Source: Paenibacillus fonticola DSM 21315
Lineage (GTDB): Bacteria > Bacillota > Bacilli > Paenibacillales > Paenibacillaceae
Direction: 5' to 3'
Length of the DNA stretch: 64,000 bases
Assembly: GCF_000381905.1 (NCBI RefSeq)
Contig: NZ_KB907262.1
Coordinates: forward strand, 62,001-126,000
The notes beneath the pieces are model-generated. The model did no database searches, was not told the origin of the DNA, and saw only the letters and a list, made by a program, of their open reading frames with translations. The translations under genes were made by a program, and so were the position numbers. The stretch's first letter is position 1. Each line of letters begins with the position of its first letter. Below are positions 44,259 through 52,778 of the stretch, piece by piece.

Positions 44259-44328
44259 CGAGCCGCCAGGGAACCGTTTGTCATTTCAGTCGTTTCTTTT
44301 ATGACAAACGGTAATCCATGGCGGCTCG
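44259..44328. repeat. Long imperfect inverted repeat between mobB and the recombinase gene
   Basis: The arms (CGAGCCGCCAGGGA plus ACCGTTTGTCAT, and their complements with small bulges) give a stem of about 26 bp with a 17-base loop. Neither side has a clear T run, so it is not an obvious intrinsic terminator despite lying between convergent genes. Two copies of AGTTATAGATTGT follow at about 44361 and 44394. Confidence 0.7.
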
Positions 44329-44394
44329 CGGTTCATTTCTCACTTATAGCTGCGGATTGTTAAGTTATAGATTGTTGAGTAACGGATAGTCTAG

Positions 44395-45483
44395 TTATAG
44401 ATTGTCATCCAGCCGCCGTTCGATAGCTTCAGACATCGTCTTGTCGGTTAGATGGGCATAGACTTCCGTCGTTTCGGTAGAAGCGTGACCGAGCTGCTCT
44501 TTCGTCTTATAAATATCATTTTGCAAATAATAGTCGGTCGCAAACGAATGCCGCAGCTTATGAACGGTTAAATACGGCTTGCCGAACCGTTTAGCATATT
44601 TAATGATCATCGCCTGGATGGCCCGTTTGGTCATGCGCTTGCCTTCCTTTTGGCCGTTGGGAACAGCGACGAACAGCCCCTTTTCCCGTTTAGGCGTATT
44701 GTACCGGCTCTGACGCAGCTGCAAATATTCAACCAGCTCATCTTTGGACTGTTCACGGAAGTAGACCGGTGTTTTGAATGTTTCATCATTATTCCCTTTG
44801 CGAAATACATAAATGATTTTGTTGGCCAAATCCAGATCATCGACATTGAGATTTACGACCTCAGAGACGCGAAGCCCGGAATTCAAAATGAGGCTGGCGA
44901 TACAGGCATCTCTTTCTTTGTTAAGCTCATGGGCATATAACGCCTGTTTGTTGTTATGAACATCAGCGGCATAGCCTTCGCGGATATAGCCGATGAACTC
45001 CAGCAGCTCGTCATCCTCCAGCAGTTTCCCCTTCAGCTTCGCAGCGGTGTCCTTCGGTTTATGGATACGCTTGATTTCTACCTTGGCCATAATATTGCGC
45101 TTGAGCAGCGGGTAGAAGTCTTCGTCCTCGGCAATTTGGCTCAAATAGTGGAATAGCGAACGAAGGGAGGACATTTTGCGCGACACCGTAACTCTGGAGT
45201 TTGTGCCATCGACGCGGGTCGTTAAGTGCAGCCTGAATCCAACGACATTTTCCATCCGCAGCGTTTCCAGATCCAGCAATGAAATTTGCGTATTCGTTTC
45301 AGCCGCCGACAAGCCTTCAGCCCGGAGCCAGCCAAAAAAAGCTTCATAATCCCGCACGTATTCCAAAAGCGTGGAAGGCGACAGATCGGGCAGCTTATAA
45401 TCGATAAATTGCTGTACGAACCAGGGCATGTGCACTACTTTTTCATCTAACTTTTTTCGGTCGATCGTTTTTTGGACATTCAT
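44395..45483 (-). CDS. XerS-like tyrosine recombinase
   Basis: The 362-residue protein has an N-terminal SAM-like DNA-binding domain (MPWFVQQFIDYKL and LLEYVRDYEAFFGWL) and a C-terminal catalytic domain. The arginine is in SGLRVSE, the HxxR box is HKLRHSF, the histidine is in LGHASTETT and the nucleophile tyrosine in EVYAHL. The N-terminus resembles XerS, the single chromosome-dimer recombinase of streptococci, more than XerC/XerD. It is probably a housekeeping recombinase rather than part of a mobile element; no att sites or cargo are seen. ATG 45483 is chosen by homology; the frame is open to 45624. Confidence 0.85.
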   Translation of the reverse strand: MNVQKTIDRKKLDEKVVHMPWFVQQFIDYKLPDLSPSTLLEYVRDYEAFFGWLRAEGLSAAETNTQISLLDLETLRMENVVGFRLHLTTRVDGTNSRVTVSRKMSSLRSLFHYLSQIAEDEDFYPLLKRNIMAKVEIKRIHKPKDTAAKLKGKLLEDDELLEFIGYIREGYAADVHNNKQALYAHELNKERDACIASLILNSGLRVSEVVNLNVDDLDLANKIIYVFRKGNNDETFKTPVYFREQSKDELVEYLQLRQSRYNTPKREKGLFVAVPNGQKEGKRMTKRAIQAMIIKYAKRFGKPYLTVHKLRHSFATDYYLQNDIYKTKEQLGHASTETTEVYAHLTDKTMSEAIERRLDDNL

Positions 45484-45770
45484 CCTGCGGTACCTCCGAA
45501 TTAATACGGTTATGCCATTATTGTAACATAAACAGCAGCGATAAGACCGAACTTGTATAAATTCGAAAAACACACTATATGAAAAATTCATAATAACAAA
45601 CCAATTTTTGACGGATCTTGTCACATCTTTAACAAACCCAATCTAACTGCCTATCTAGCACCTACCATAAGTTGAAAGAGATAAGTTAAAAGAGAACAGC
45701 AAAATGTCGGGATCCGAAGCTGTAGGCAAACGGTTTACGGACAAAAAAAGCGGATGGCGAGGACACGCCT

Positions 45771-45801
45771 CCATTATAATTAATAATATTAATTATAATG
45801 G
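45771..45801. repeat. Perfect 31-bp AT-rich palindrome
   Basis: Two 14-bp arms (CCATTATAATTAAT and its exact complement) flank AAT. ACGCCTC just before it and GAGGCGT about 60 bases later can extend the pairing into a larger cruciform. It has no T run on either side that would make it a standard terminator. Confidence 0.8.
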
Positions 45802-45844
45802 TTAATGTCATTAATTTATAGTGTGCTAGAGGCGTTAGCGAACA

Positions 45845-45882
45845 AAAGCCGGCCCCATTGATCAGATTGGAGAACCGGCTTT
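45845..45882 (-). terminator. Terminator of ldh
   Basis: The stem AAAGCCGG/CCGGCTTT encloses a partly paired loop. On the minus strand it is followed by TTTGTTCGC, about 55 bp after the ldh stop. Confidence 0.6.
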
Positions 45883-45937
45883 GATCGTTAATTGCAATTG
45901 TCAGTTCATACCGCTCGAAAGCCGAAATTTGTTGGAG

Positions 45938-46867
45938 TTACAGCCCAAGCTTTTCAATCTCGCTTTTGAGTTTGTCTGCGGAATGCTGGAATTTCTTCAG
46001 CTCTTCATTTTCCAGCTGCAAGTCAAGTACATTCCGGACACCAGTCCGATCAACGATACTCGGCACACCAAGGTATACGTCTGATACGCCATTGTAATTG
46101 TTAAGCAGGGTAGATACGTTTAGCACAGAGCCTTCATCCTGCAGGATAGAAGTAACGATCCGGTCTAGGGCCAAGGCAATCGCGTAGGAGGTAGCTCCCT
46201 TGGCGTTGATGATTTCATAGGCAGCATTTTTAGTGCTGTTAAAAATAGCCTCCTGATCTTCCCCCGAAAATTCCAAACCGATTCCTGCGACATTGGCCAG
46301 ACTCCAAAGCGGCACTTCAGTATCACCGTGTTCTCCGATGATATGCGCATGAATACTGCGCGGATTGATCCCTTTATTTTGCCCGATCAAATACCGGAAA
46401 CGGGCGCTATCGAGCAAAGTACCCGACCCGATAACACGGTTGGAAGGGAAGCCGCTTATTTTCAAGGACACGTAGGATAAAATATCAACCGGGTTCGTAG
46501 CTACAAGAATAATCCCGTGATTGTTGTATTGGACAATGTTCTTGATAATACTGTCGAAAATTCCCGCATTGCGTTTCAGAAGATCAATACGAGTCTCGCC
46601 TGGAGCTTGGGATGCCCCCGCTGCAATAATAATAATATCCGCATCTTTACAATCGCTGTAATCACCGGCCCATAGTTTGACACCGCCTGTAAAAGGGAGG
46701 CCGTGATTCATATCCAGCGCTTCTCCGAGGGCTCTTTCTTTATTCGCATCGATAAGCACTAATTCGGATACGCGTTCCCGCAGCAATAATGTATAGGCCG
46801 TAGTTGCTCCTACAGCGCCCGTTCCAATAATAACAACCCGGCTTGATCTTAATTGTGTCGTCAACAT
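45938..46867 (-). CDS. ldh: L-lactate dehydrogenase
   Basis: The enzyme reduces pyruvate to L-lactate during fermentation. The NAD loop is GTGAVGAT, the catalytic histidine is in GEHGDTEVP and the substrate arginine in LLDSARFR. The specificity loop (SQAPGETR) has glutamine, which marks lactate rather than malate dehydrogenase. Length is 309, as usual. GGAGATGAT precedes the ATG. I saw no perfect Fnr or Rex box in its upstream region. Confidence 0.93.
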   Translation of the reverse strand: MLTTQLRSSRVVIIGTGAVGATTAYTLLLRERVSELVLIDANKERALGEALDMNHGLPFTGGVKLWAGDYSDCKDADIIIIAAGASQAPGETRIDLLKRNAGIFDSIIKNIVQYNNHGIILVATNPVDILSYVSLKISGFPSNRVIGSGTLLDSARFRYLIGQNKGINPRSIHAHIIGEHGDTEVPLWSLANVAGIGLEFSGEDQEAIFNSTKNAAYEIINAKGATSYAIALALDRIVTSILQDEGSVLNVSTLLNNYNGVSDVYLGVPSIVDRTGVRNVLDLQLENEELKKFQHSADKLKSEIEKLGL

Positions 46868-47197
46868 ATCATCTCCTTCATCCTACGCACATATGTATTA
46901 ACTCCTCTTCATTGTACATGAATCACTTAAAATTTAAAGCACAATATTAAAGTTTGAAATAATAGAATTGGAATATTTGTAATTTAAGTTGAGGAAACGT
47001 GGGTGCAGGCGACAATATTTTGAATAAAGAGAACTTTAGTAGATGAAAATTTTTGCAAATACGGACATTTAGCAAATGTAGTCTTTTAGCAGATGAGAAC
47101 ATTGTAACCATCGATGTAACCATTCTGTAAGGACGTCATGTTTCTTTTATATTATTCTAGTAATATACATAGAGAGAGAGGGAACTGGTGGCTAAAG
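46868..47197. other. Divergent intergenic region between ldh and the second deacetylase
   Basis: About 330 bp of AT-rich sequence carry the ldh promoter region and a set of three similar words, TTTAG(C/T)A(G/A)ATG, at about 47035, 47068 and 47085. The function of these is unknown. Confidence 0.5.
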
Positions 47198-48187
47198 ATG
47201 TCGAATATTGAGCAAAAGGAATTTGAAAATGCGAGTACAGGCAGCAGGCAGGACCTAACCCGAAAAAAATCGGGCGGACGTTTTAAAAAACGAATTATTT
47301 TCTCAGCAATAGTATTATCATGTACCGCATTAATTATGTCAGGGGCAGCAATGAATTCTTATTTTAGTGTATCAGCTCCGCAAGGCAATGGAGCCTCGAT
47401 CGTCACTCCCAAATTGGCTGGATTCAACGAAAGCAGCCGCATATTAGAAGGATTAGCTTCAGAAAATGACAACAACGGCCATAATGAGACGAACACTGCC
47501 TCTCCAGAAGCGGACAAGCCAGCTCATAGTGAAGAGCCGCCAAGCGCTACGGAAAATAAGGCGGCGAAATCTGCGCCTAAAGTAGCCTATTTAACTTTTG
47601 ATGACGGTCCGGGCCCATATACGGATAAAATCGTTGAAATATTAAATCAGCACAGCATTCATGCCACCTTCTTCGTGATCGGAAACCAGCTTAAAGGATA
47701 CGAAGATTCGGTTAAGGCCGCTTCGGGAAGCGGCAATTATATCGGGCTGCACAGTATGACTCATAATAAGAAAAATTTGTACGAAAGCGGGAGCTCCGCA
47801 TATTTTATCAAGGAATTTAAACGGGAACAGAAGATGGTGGAGAAAATTACAGGGCACTCACCTAGCCTCATTCGCGCACCTTATGGCAGTAAACCGCAAA
47901 TTAACAAAAAATTTCGCGACGATATCGTCGAGTCCGGATTTAAGATGTGGGACTGGACCGTTGACTCTAAAGATTGGCAGCACACCGGCAAGCCGGATAA
48001 AGTGCTGCAGGAAATTAAGCGGCAAGTTCATCGCGACGTTGAAGTTATTTTGTTCCATGAGAAAAAACAAACGGTTGAGGCCCTTCCGCAAATTATTGAT
48101 TATTTGACGAATAAAGGATATGCGTTTGCCGTATATAAGCCGGATCGGCATTTTTCTGTTAACTTTGCAAACGACTCTCGCTTGTAG
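47198..48187 (+). CDS. Membrane-anchored polysaccharide deacetylase (NodB domain)
   Basis: A cytoplasmic basic segment of about 35 residues precedes one membrane helix (about 33-53), which is followed by a long polar linker rich in Glu, Asn and Pro (55-128) and a NodB domain. Motifs are LTFDDGPGPYT, HSMTHNKK, RAPYG, DWTVDSKDW and ILFHEKK. The layout resembles PgdA-type peptidoglycan deacetylases, which work outside the cell and give lysozyme resistance. ATG 47198 is the best start, though the spacing from AGAGGGA is long. It is distinct from the secreted NodB protein at 39 kb. Confidence 0.88.
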   Translation: MSNIEQKEFENASTGSRQDLTRKKSGGRFKKRIIFSAIVLSCTALIMSGAAMNSYFSVSAPQGNGASIVTPKLAGFNESSRILEGLASENDNNGHNETNTASPEADKPAHSEEPPSATENKAAKSAPKVAYLTFDDGPGPYTDKIVEILNQHSIHATFFVIGNQLKGYEDSVKAASGSGNYIGLHSMTHNKKNLYESGSSAYFIKEFKREQKMVEKITGHSPSLIRAPYGSKPQINKKFRDDIVESGFKMWDWTVDSKDWQHTGKPDKVLQEIKRQVHRDVEVILFHEKKQTVEALPQIIDYLTNKGYAFAVYKPDRHFSVNFANDSRL

Positions 48188-48218
48188 CTATAGACTGTTA
48201 ATCTATTTGAACTGTGTA

Positions 48219-48227
48219 TGATATAAT
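48219..48227 (+). promoter_or_regulatory. Extended -10 promoter of the propeller lipoprotein gene
   Basis: TGATATAAT lies 37 bp before the start codon. No strong -35 is present. Confidence 0.5.
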
Positions 48228-48264
48228 AGGATCGGCAGGTTGAACCGGTTAGTGAGGTGGCTGA

Positions 48265-49536
48265 TTGTTGAGTTTAAGTTATAAATTGTTAGGGGCTCTG
48301 CTTGCGGCAAGCTTGTTTTTGACCGCCTGCTCCACGCCGCCGGAGGCGGTGGTGGGCCCGGCGGATGAGGAGCCTGAAGAAGGACAGATGATTACCATCG
48401 AAATCCCGGAAGTGCTTAATGAGCAAACATCGGCTAACAAGGAGGACGGGAAGCAATACCAGATACAGACGCGGCTGACTGACTTCCATCTTTTTAGCGA
48501 AAGTTCAGGGATCGCTTGGGGCTCCACTCGCAGTGAACTCAGGTTGTATCTTACGCAGAACAGCGGAAAAACCTGGACAAGTATTTCACCAGCAGCATCG
48601 GTTCAGTTTCCCAATCATCCCAAATATAATAAAGACATTTTCTTTATCGATCCATCCCATGGCTGGGTTGTCCGCAATCCGGTCGGAACTAGCGATGCTA
48701 TTGTGCTGCGTACACGGGATGGGGGGGCGACATGGAAAATCGCTTCTTTGCCAGGGTCCAGCCGCATCGCCGCTATTTATTTTACGGATGTTGACCATGG
48801 CTGGATTCTTACAGCCAGCAGTTATCCGGATAAAGAGGAGAAGAAGCTCTATCAAACGGAGGACGGCGGGGCCACATGGTCTAAAATTATGAGCAGTCCA
48901 TCCGGTACGGATGCGAATCTCGACCATGCTTTTCCTGTGCTGAGCAGCGATATTTCGATGATGTTCCGCGATACGATGAACGGTTACTTGAGTATGGTTG
49001 TTTCGGGGATTCCCAAGCTCTATGCGACGAGCAATGGAGGAATCAGCTGGTCAGAGGTGACCGGTTTTTTCTCTACCGAGAAGTATAAATCCTGTAATCA
49101 GTTTACGGCGGGTGAATTGCAGTTTTTCTCCAATGAGCCATCGGGCGGATGGATCCCGGTCGGCTGCGTCAAAGAAGAGGCGACGAAATATAACGGCTAT
49201 TACACGGCCGATCAAGGAAGCACTTGGACAATAGTACCTTATGACACTTTCTGGCAGAGTGGATTGAACGAGCTAGTTCCTCCTACTTTTACTAGCAGCA
49301 AAGAAGGATGGTTCATACACAACTCCAGTGTATATCACACGACAGATCAAGGAAACAGCTGGACGGCTTTGCCGAAAAGTGATGTGCTTGCAAAAATTAT
49401 TGAGGAATATCCTGAAATCGTAAAGCTCAGGTTCTCAACCTCCCGGGTAGGCTGGCTGCTTGTAGCACAGAGCAATCAGAAACGTTCTTTACTGCTGCAA
49501 ACCGTAGATGGGGGCATCAGCTGGCGAGTTTTATAA
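48265..49536 (+). CDS. Ycf48/sialidase-like beta-propeller lipoprotein
   Basis: The lipobox is LTAC, with the lipidated cysteine at residue 22. The mature part has six or seven blade repeats with the signature G-(G/N)-x-(S/T)-W (GGATWKI, GGATWSKI, GGISWSEV, QGSTWTIV, QGNSWTAL, GGISWRVL). These are typical of BNR or Ycf48-like propellers. Such proteins are surface binders of unknown ligand; no catalytic sialidase residues are evident. The start is TTG 48265 or the next TTG, with GAGGTGG upstream. Confidence 0.78.
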   Translation: MLSLSYKLLGALLAASLFLTACSTPPEAVVGPADEEPEEGQMITIEIPEVLNEQTSANKEDGKQYQIQTRLTDFHLFSESSGIAWGSTRSELRLYLTQNSGKTWTSISPAASVQFPNHPKYNKDIFFIDPSHGWVVRNPVGTSDAIVLRTRDGGATWKIASLPGSSRIAAIYFTDVDHGWILTASSYPDKEEKKLYQTEDGGATWSKIMSSPSGTDANLDHAFPVLSSDISMMFRDTMNGYLSMVVSGIPKLYATSNGGISWSEVTGFFSTEKYKSCNQFTAGELQFFSNEPSGGWIPVGCVKEEATKYNGYYTADQGSTWTIVPYDTFWQSGLNELVPPTFTSSKEGWFIHNSSVYHTTDQGNSWTALPKSDVLAKIIEEYPEIVKLRFSTSRVGWLLVAQSNQKRSLLLQTVDGGISWRVL

Positions 49537-49549
49537 TATGCAATCAATC

Positions 49550-49621
49550 AAAAAGTCATTTTTTTAATGTTGAGGCGGCTAGCGTGTATCCTGCTTTACG
49601 GCGTTGAAAAAATGGCTTTTT
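49550..49621 (+). terminator. Terminator after the propeller lipoprotein gene
   Basis: AAAAAGTCATTTTTTTAATGTTG pairs with GTTGAAAAAATGGCTTTTT, with a 25-30-base loop that has its own short stem. It is 14 bp after the stop codon. Confidence 0.55.
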
Positions 49622-49687
49622 CGTTTTCAGCAGCAAATGCTGGAGTGCCGCCCAACTGGAACATAAACTTATGAATGTTTATGATAA

Positions 49688-49703
49688 TGTGAAAATAATC
49701 ACA
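49688..49703 (+). promoter_or_regulatory. Fnr-type operator (TGTGA-N6-TCACA)
   Basis: TGTGA-AAATAA-TCACA is a perfect match to the Crp/Fnr consensus used by Bacillus Fnr; with the flanking bases the arms are AATGTGA and TCACATT. Its centre (49695.5) is 41.5 bases before the start site predicted from the TATATT at 49725-49730. That is exactly the class II activator position. Confidence 0.75.
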
Positions 49704-49724
49704 TTGTATAGATCAAGTATGTGA

Positions 49725-49730
49725 TATATT
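49725..49730 (+). promoter_or_regulatory. -10 of the Fnr-controlled promoter
   Basis: TATATT, with a predicted transcription start near 49737. There is no good -35; the Fnr box occupies that region, as expected for an activator-dependent promoter. Confidence 0.6.
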
Positions 49731-49781
49731 TAACTCATAAAGAGCAACAGTTATTCCAACTTACAAATAGGAGTGATAGAA

Positions 49782-49964
49782 ATGAAGACAAACCAAGACA
49801 CGGTAACTCGCAACCTGCTTCAATTTTGCTATACTTGTGAAGATGCTCACTTGTGCACGACAGAGGAGATGTGCAAAGCCTGCTGGGCAGAGAATGGGCT
49901 GTATGAAGCCGAAGAGGCCGGAGCAGAAGAAACTCGCGAGTTGTTGCAGTTATACTATGCTTAA
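49782..49964 (+). CDS. 60-residue cysteine-rich protein under a predicted Fnr promoter
   Basis: TAGGAGTGAT precedes ATG 49782 at good spacing. The product has five cysteines at residues 16, 19, 25, 31 and 34 in the pattern C-x2-C-x5-C-x5-C-x2-C, with a histidine at 23. An acidic helix-like tail follows. The arrangement suggests a small zinc- or iron-sulfur-binding protein in the cytoplasm; there is no signal peptide. I do not recognise a named family. Its own promoter has an Fnr box and its own terminator follows, so it is a single-gene unit probably induced when oxygen is low. Confidence 0.75.
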   Translation: MKTNQDTVTRNLLQFCYTCEDAHLCTTEEMCKACWAENGLYEAEEAGAEETRELLQLYYA

Positions 49965-49989
49965 CTCCATATCCTTTATCGTTTGCGAT

Positions 49990-50035
49990 TGACCTTCGGT
50001 TCAGAATATAGAACCGAAGGTCATTTTATTTTTTT
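49990..50035 (+). terminator. Terminator of the cysteine-rich protein gene
   Basis: A perfect 13-bp stem (TGACCTTCGGTTC and complement) is followed by TTTTATTTTTTT. Confidence 0.92.
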
Positions 50036-50204
50036 ACCGAAGGGGCAGACGTTTGGTATTCCAAATGAATTCAAAATAGGACAAGGCGACTAATTTAACA
50101 ATCTCAGCTTGACAAGATTCCCAGTACATCGCATATACATAAACATGAAGAGGGGACAGGTGACAACGGTTCAACTGCTGGCGTGAATAGGAGGGAGAAG
50201 AAAA

Positions 50205-50624
50205 ATGCAAGCATGGGTGGAAATGTTCGGAATTATGAATACGGCGCTTCCCATTTTCTTCGTTATCATCCTAGGGATCATTTTAATTTCAGTAGGCCGG
50301 GGCGTGCTGCAGCACCTATCCAACTCCAGGCAGCCGGTGCTTATCGTTCCAACAGTGATCGTCGGCAAACGTACAGAAGTATCCCATCGTCATAATATCG
50401 ACAGCTCTGTGAGCCAATCGGATAGTAAATACTATATTACGTTTGAAGTAGAAAGCGGAGACCGCCTGGAATTTTCGGTGAGCGGCTCTGAGTATGGGCA
50501 ATGCGCGGAAGGAGATCAGGGTAAACTGTCCTTCAAAGGGAATCGCTATTTGGGGTTTGAGCGTTTGGGCAAGTCCTATTTGAGCGGTGACGGAGCGGAC
50601 CATAGGTTTCGAAGAAATTGTTAA
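50205..50624 (+). CDS. DUF2500-like membrane-anchored protein
   Basis: One N-terminal membrane helix (about 14-33) precedes a soluble beta domain. The segment KYYITFEVESGDRLEFSV to EGDQGKLSFKGNRYLGFER fits the DUF2500 family as I know it. The function is unknown. AGGAGGGAGAAG precedes the ATG. The C-terminus (SGDGADHRFRRNC) is more basic than the rest of the domain. Confidence 0.72.
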   Translation: MQAWVEMFGIMNTALPIFFVIILGIILISVGRGVLQHLSNSRQPVLIVPTVIVGKRTEVSHRHNIDSSVSQSDSKYYITFEVESGDRLEFSVSGSEYGQCAEGDQGKLSFKGNRYLGFERLGKSYLSGDGADHRFRRNC

Positions 50625-50654
50625 AGCTGGACCCATTCGTTCCGCATAACATAG

Positions 50655-50683
50655 AAAGAGCTGTCCGATTGGGACAGCTCTTT
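50655..50683. terminator. Bidirectional terminator
   Basis: AAAGAGCTGTCC and GGACAGCTCTTT form a 12-bp stem with a short loop, between the convergent DUF2500-like and FAD oxidoreductase genes. Confidence 0.85.
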
Positions 50684-50690
50684 GTCTATA

Positions 50691-52019
50691 TTAAGAATAA
50701 GATAGTTCTCTCGTCTGCGATGTATTGGCCAGAATCGTCTGCGCGACCTTGCGCCCACTGGAAAAAGCACGTTCTGCTAATTCGCCCTTGCCCTCGCAGC
50801 CATCGCCACAGAAGAAGAAGGGAGTCCCAGCAAGCTGGACAGGCAGCAGTTTATTCGATTGGATATTTTTGACGCTTGCCACCATCGCTTTCTTCGAGAC
50901 GCGCTTCACTACAGTATGTTCGCGCCAATCTGGATAATACGCATCAAATAGCGCTTCCATTTGCAACGTTTTGCTTTCCAGGTATTGTTTCTTTTCATTT
51001 TCGTCTGCAAAGTCATCGTTCAAATAAGCAATCCCTTGCAGCAGCTGCCCGCCGTCGGGAACAACAGTATGGTCTGTAGCCGACACGTCACTGATAAACA
51101 GCTTGTTGTTCATATCGCTGATATAGTGGAATGGGCGATTGACGACTTTGGAGAAACCGACATCGTATACAAGAACTTCGGTTGATGTATTGTTCTTGTA
51201 AGGCTCCAGAGCCGAGCTCCACGGTGATGTCTCCAGGAGCTTGACGATTTGCTGTACCGGCATGGCAAAGATCACCTGGTCAAATACTAATGATTCGCGT
51301 GTTTTCGTATTCAAGATGAATTTGTCATTCTCCATAGATATCGATTCCACAGGCTCTTTGACGGCAATTTCCCAGTCTTCATTGCGAGAAATTTTATCTG
51401 CCAGCTGATTCGTGATCGTCGACCAACTGCCCAGAATGTAGTTCACTGGTTTCTGCGAAAGGAACAAATTGTGATAGTACTCGGCGATGACTTCGCCGGA
51501 CACCTTCCTTGCTTCTTCCGGTGTAATGAAAAAATTGGAGCTGACTAAATGCTCCCACAGTTCCTTTACGTCAGGTGAGGCGTTCGATTGATTCAAGTAT
51601 TCACCTAATGTCGGGTAGTTCTTCAAGTGGTGAATATTTGTAATCACTGCGGCAATTTCGGCCACGAACCTGAATTTCTCCATCGTGGTCAATACGCCGG
51701 TTTTCATAATATTTACGAAATCGAGTGGAGCGGGAGTGAGCTGACCATGCTTAGCATATACAACACTCCGTTTGTCAACCTGCTTACTATGAAAACGGAG
51801 CTTTAGTTCGTTCTCCATATTCAGCAAAGTGTGTCTGTCAATTCCATAAACTGCATGTGCGCCAAAATTTAGCGTAAAACCAGATTTCTCATAAGTAAAA
51901 GCTCTTCCACCCAACTGCGGGCTACGCTCGAACACTGTTCCCTGTACACCCGGACGGTCAGACAGATAAGCAGCGGCCGTCAACCCGGCAAGCCCACCGC
52001 CAACAATCGCGATCCTCAT
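50691..52019 (-). CDS. FAD-dependent amine oxidase/phytoene desaturase-like oxidoreductase
   Basis: The N-terminal FAD-binding loop is IVGGGLAGLTAAAYL, with the RSPQLGGRAFT signature of the amine oxidase/desaturase superfamily and a C-terminal FFCGDGCEGKG to AERAF segment. At 442 residues it fits NAD(P)/FAD-dependent oxidoreductases of the protoporphyrinogen oxidase or carotenoid desaturase group. No carotenoid or heme synthesis genes are adjacent. ATG 52019 is set by the conserved loop; the frame extends upstream to 52091. Confidence 0.85.
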   Translation of the reverse strand: MRIAIVGGGLAGLTAAAYLSDRPGVQGTVFERSPQLGGRAFTYEKSGFTLNFGAHAVYGIDRHTLLNMENELKLRFHSKQVDKRSVVYAKHGQLTPAPLDFVNIMKTGVLTTMEKFRFVAEIAAVITNIHHLKNYPTLGEYLNQSNASPDVKELWEHLVSSNFFITPEEARKVSGEVIAEYYHNLFLSQKPVNYILGSWSTITNQLADKISRNEDWEIAVKEPVESISMENDKFILNTKTRESLVFDQVIFAMPVQQIVKLLETSPWSSALEPYKNNTSTEVLVYDVGFSKVVNRPFHYISDMNNKLFISDVSATDHTVVPDGGQLLQGIAYLNDDFADENEKKQYLESKTLQMEALFDAYYPDWREHTVVKRVSKKAMVASVKNIQSNKLLPVQLAGTPFFFCGDGCEGKGELAERAFSSGRKVAQTILANTSQTRELSYS

Positions 52020-52306
52020 TAGTCGTACCTCCCATTCGTTTTGTGAAGCGCAGCGTCCGCGCTCCTCGCAACAGTTCTGCTCCGATGTCAATGTATTGTC
52101 CGAAGCATGGATTCACTCTTAGTATATGCTATTCATGTAAGCGCGTCCATAGAAATAGACACGATTTGTTCAAAAATGTAATCGTATTCACCATGAACCT
52201 TGGCAATATAAGATTGACATAACAGAAGTAATAAAAAAACTGGCACAATTATAGGCATATGCACATAGAATGTATCGTTCATAAGAGATTAAAGGAGGAA
52301 GGCCAG

Positions 52307-52729
52307 TTGGCTGTCATCAAAGCAAACTCCGGGGATGTTAGATTGCTGGCACGTCTTATGCGGGCAGAGGCCGAGGGTGAAGGCGAGCAGGGGATGCTGA
52401 TGGTAGGAAATGTAGGCGTCAACCGGATTCTTGGCAATTGCCTGGATTTTAGAGATATCCGCGATATGAATCGCATGGTTTTCCAATCCCCGGGAGGATT
52501 TGAAGCGACACAGAAAGGATATTTTTATCAAAGAGCGCGGAATTCGGACATACGCCTGGCTCAACGTGTCGTCAATGGGGAACGTGTGTGGCCTGCCAGC
52601 AATGCCTTATGGTTTTTCCGGCCGGCTGGAGGCTGTCCGGGGACATGGTACAATCAGCAAAACACGGGAAGATTCAAATCGCACTGCTTCTTCAGTCCGT
52701 CGTTTGAAGATTGTCCAAGTGTATATTGA
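52307..52729 (+). CDS. cwlJ: Spore cortex-lytic enzyme CwlJ
   Basis: CwlJ degrades cortex peptidoglycan in germination and sits in the spore coat. The 140-residue protein has the Hydrolase_2 fold with RLMRAEAEGEGEQGM (the catalytic glutamate region), VGNVGVNR and ALWFFRPAGGCPGTWYNQ. The start is TTG 52307, seven bases after AAAGGAGGAA; an in-frame ATG at 52259 lacks a site. The gene is 50 bp upstream of gerQ, the conserved order, and GerQ is needed for CwlJ localisation. Confidence 0.92.
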   Translation: MAVIKANSGDVRLLARLMRAEAEGEGEQGMLMVGNVGVNRILGNCLDFRDIRDMNRMVFQSPGGFEATQKGYFYQRARNSDIRLAQRVVNGERVWPASNALWFFRPAGGCPGTWYNQQNTGRFKSHCFFSPSFEDCPSVY

Positions 52730-52778
52730 CGGGGGAGATTTCCCTTTTTTTGAATAAACATTAGAGGAGGCTTTATTC

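Larger units (their letters stand above)
45484..45937. other. Intergenic region between the recombinase gene and ldh
   Basis: About 450 bp hold the recombinase promoter region, an AT-rich stretch, the perfect palindrome at 45771 and the ldh terminator. I see no open frame with a ribosome binding site. Confidence 0.6.

Noticed and set aside
44395..45483. The tyrosine recombinase as a mobile-element integrase
   Set aside because: It resembles XerS, has no adjacent excisionase or cargo, and its neighbours are core genes. No att-type direct repeats were found.
46868..46937. Fnr or Rex operator for ldh
   Set aside because: No TGTGA-N6-TCACA or clear TTGTGA/TCACAA palindrome is present in the upstream region; only AT-rich sequence.
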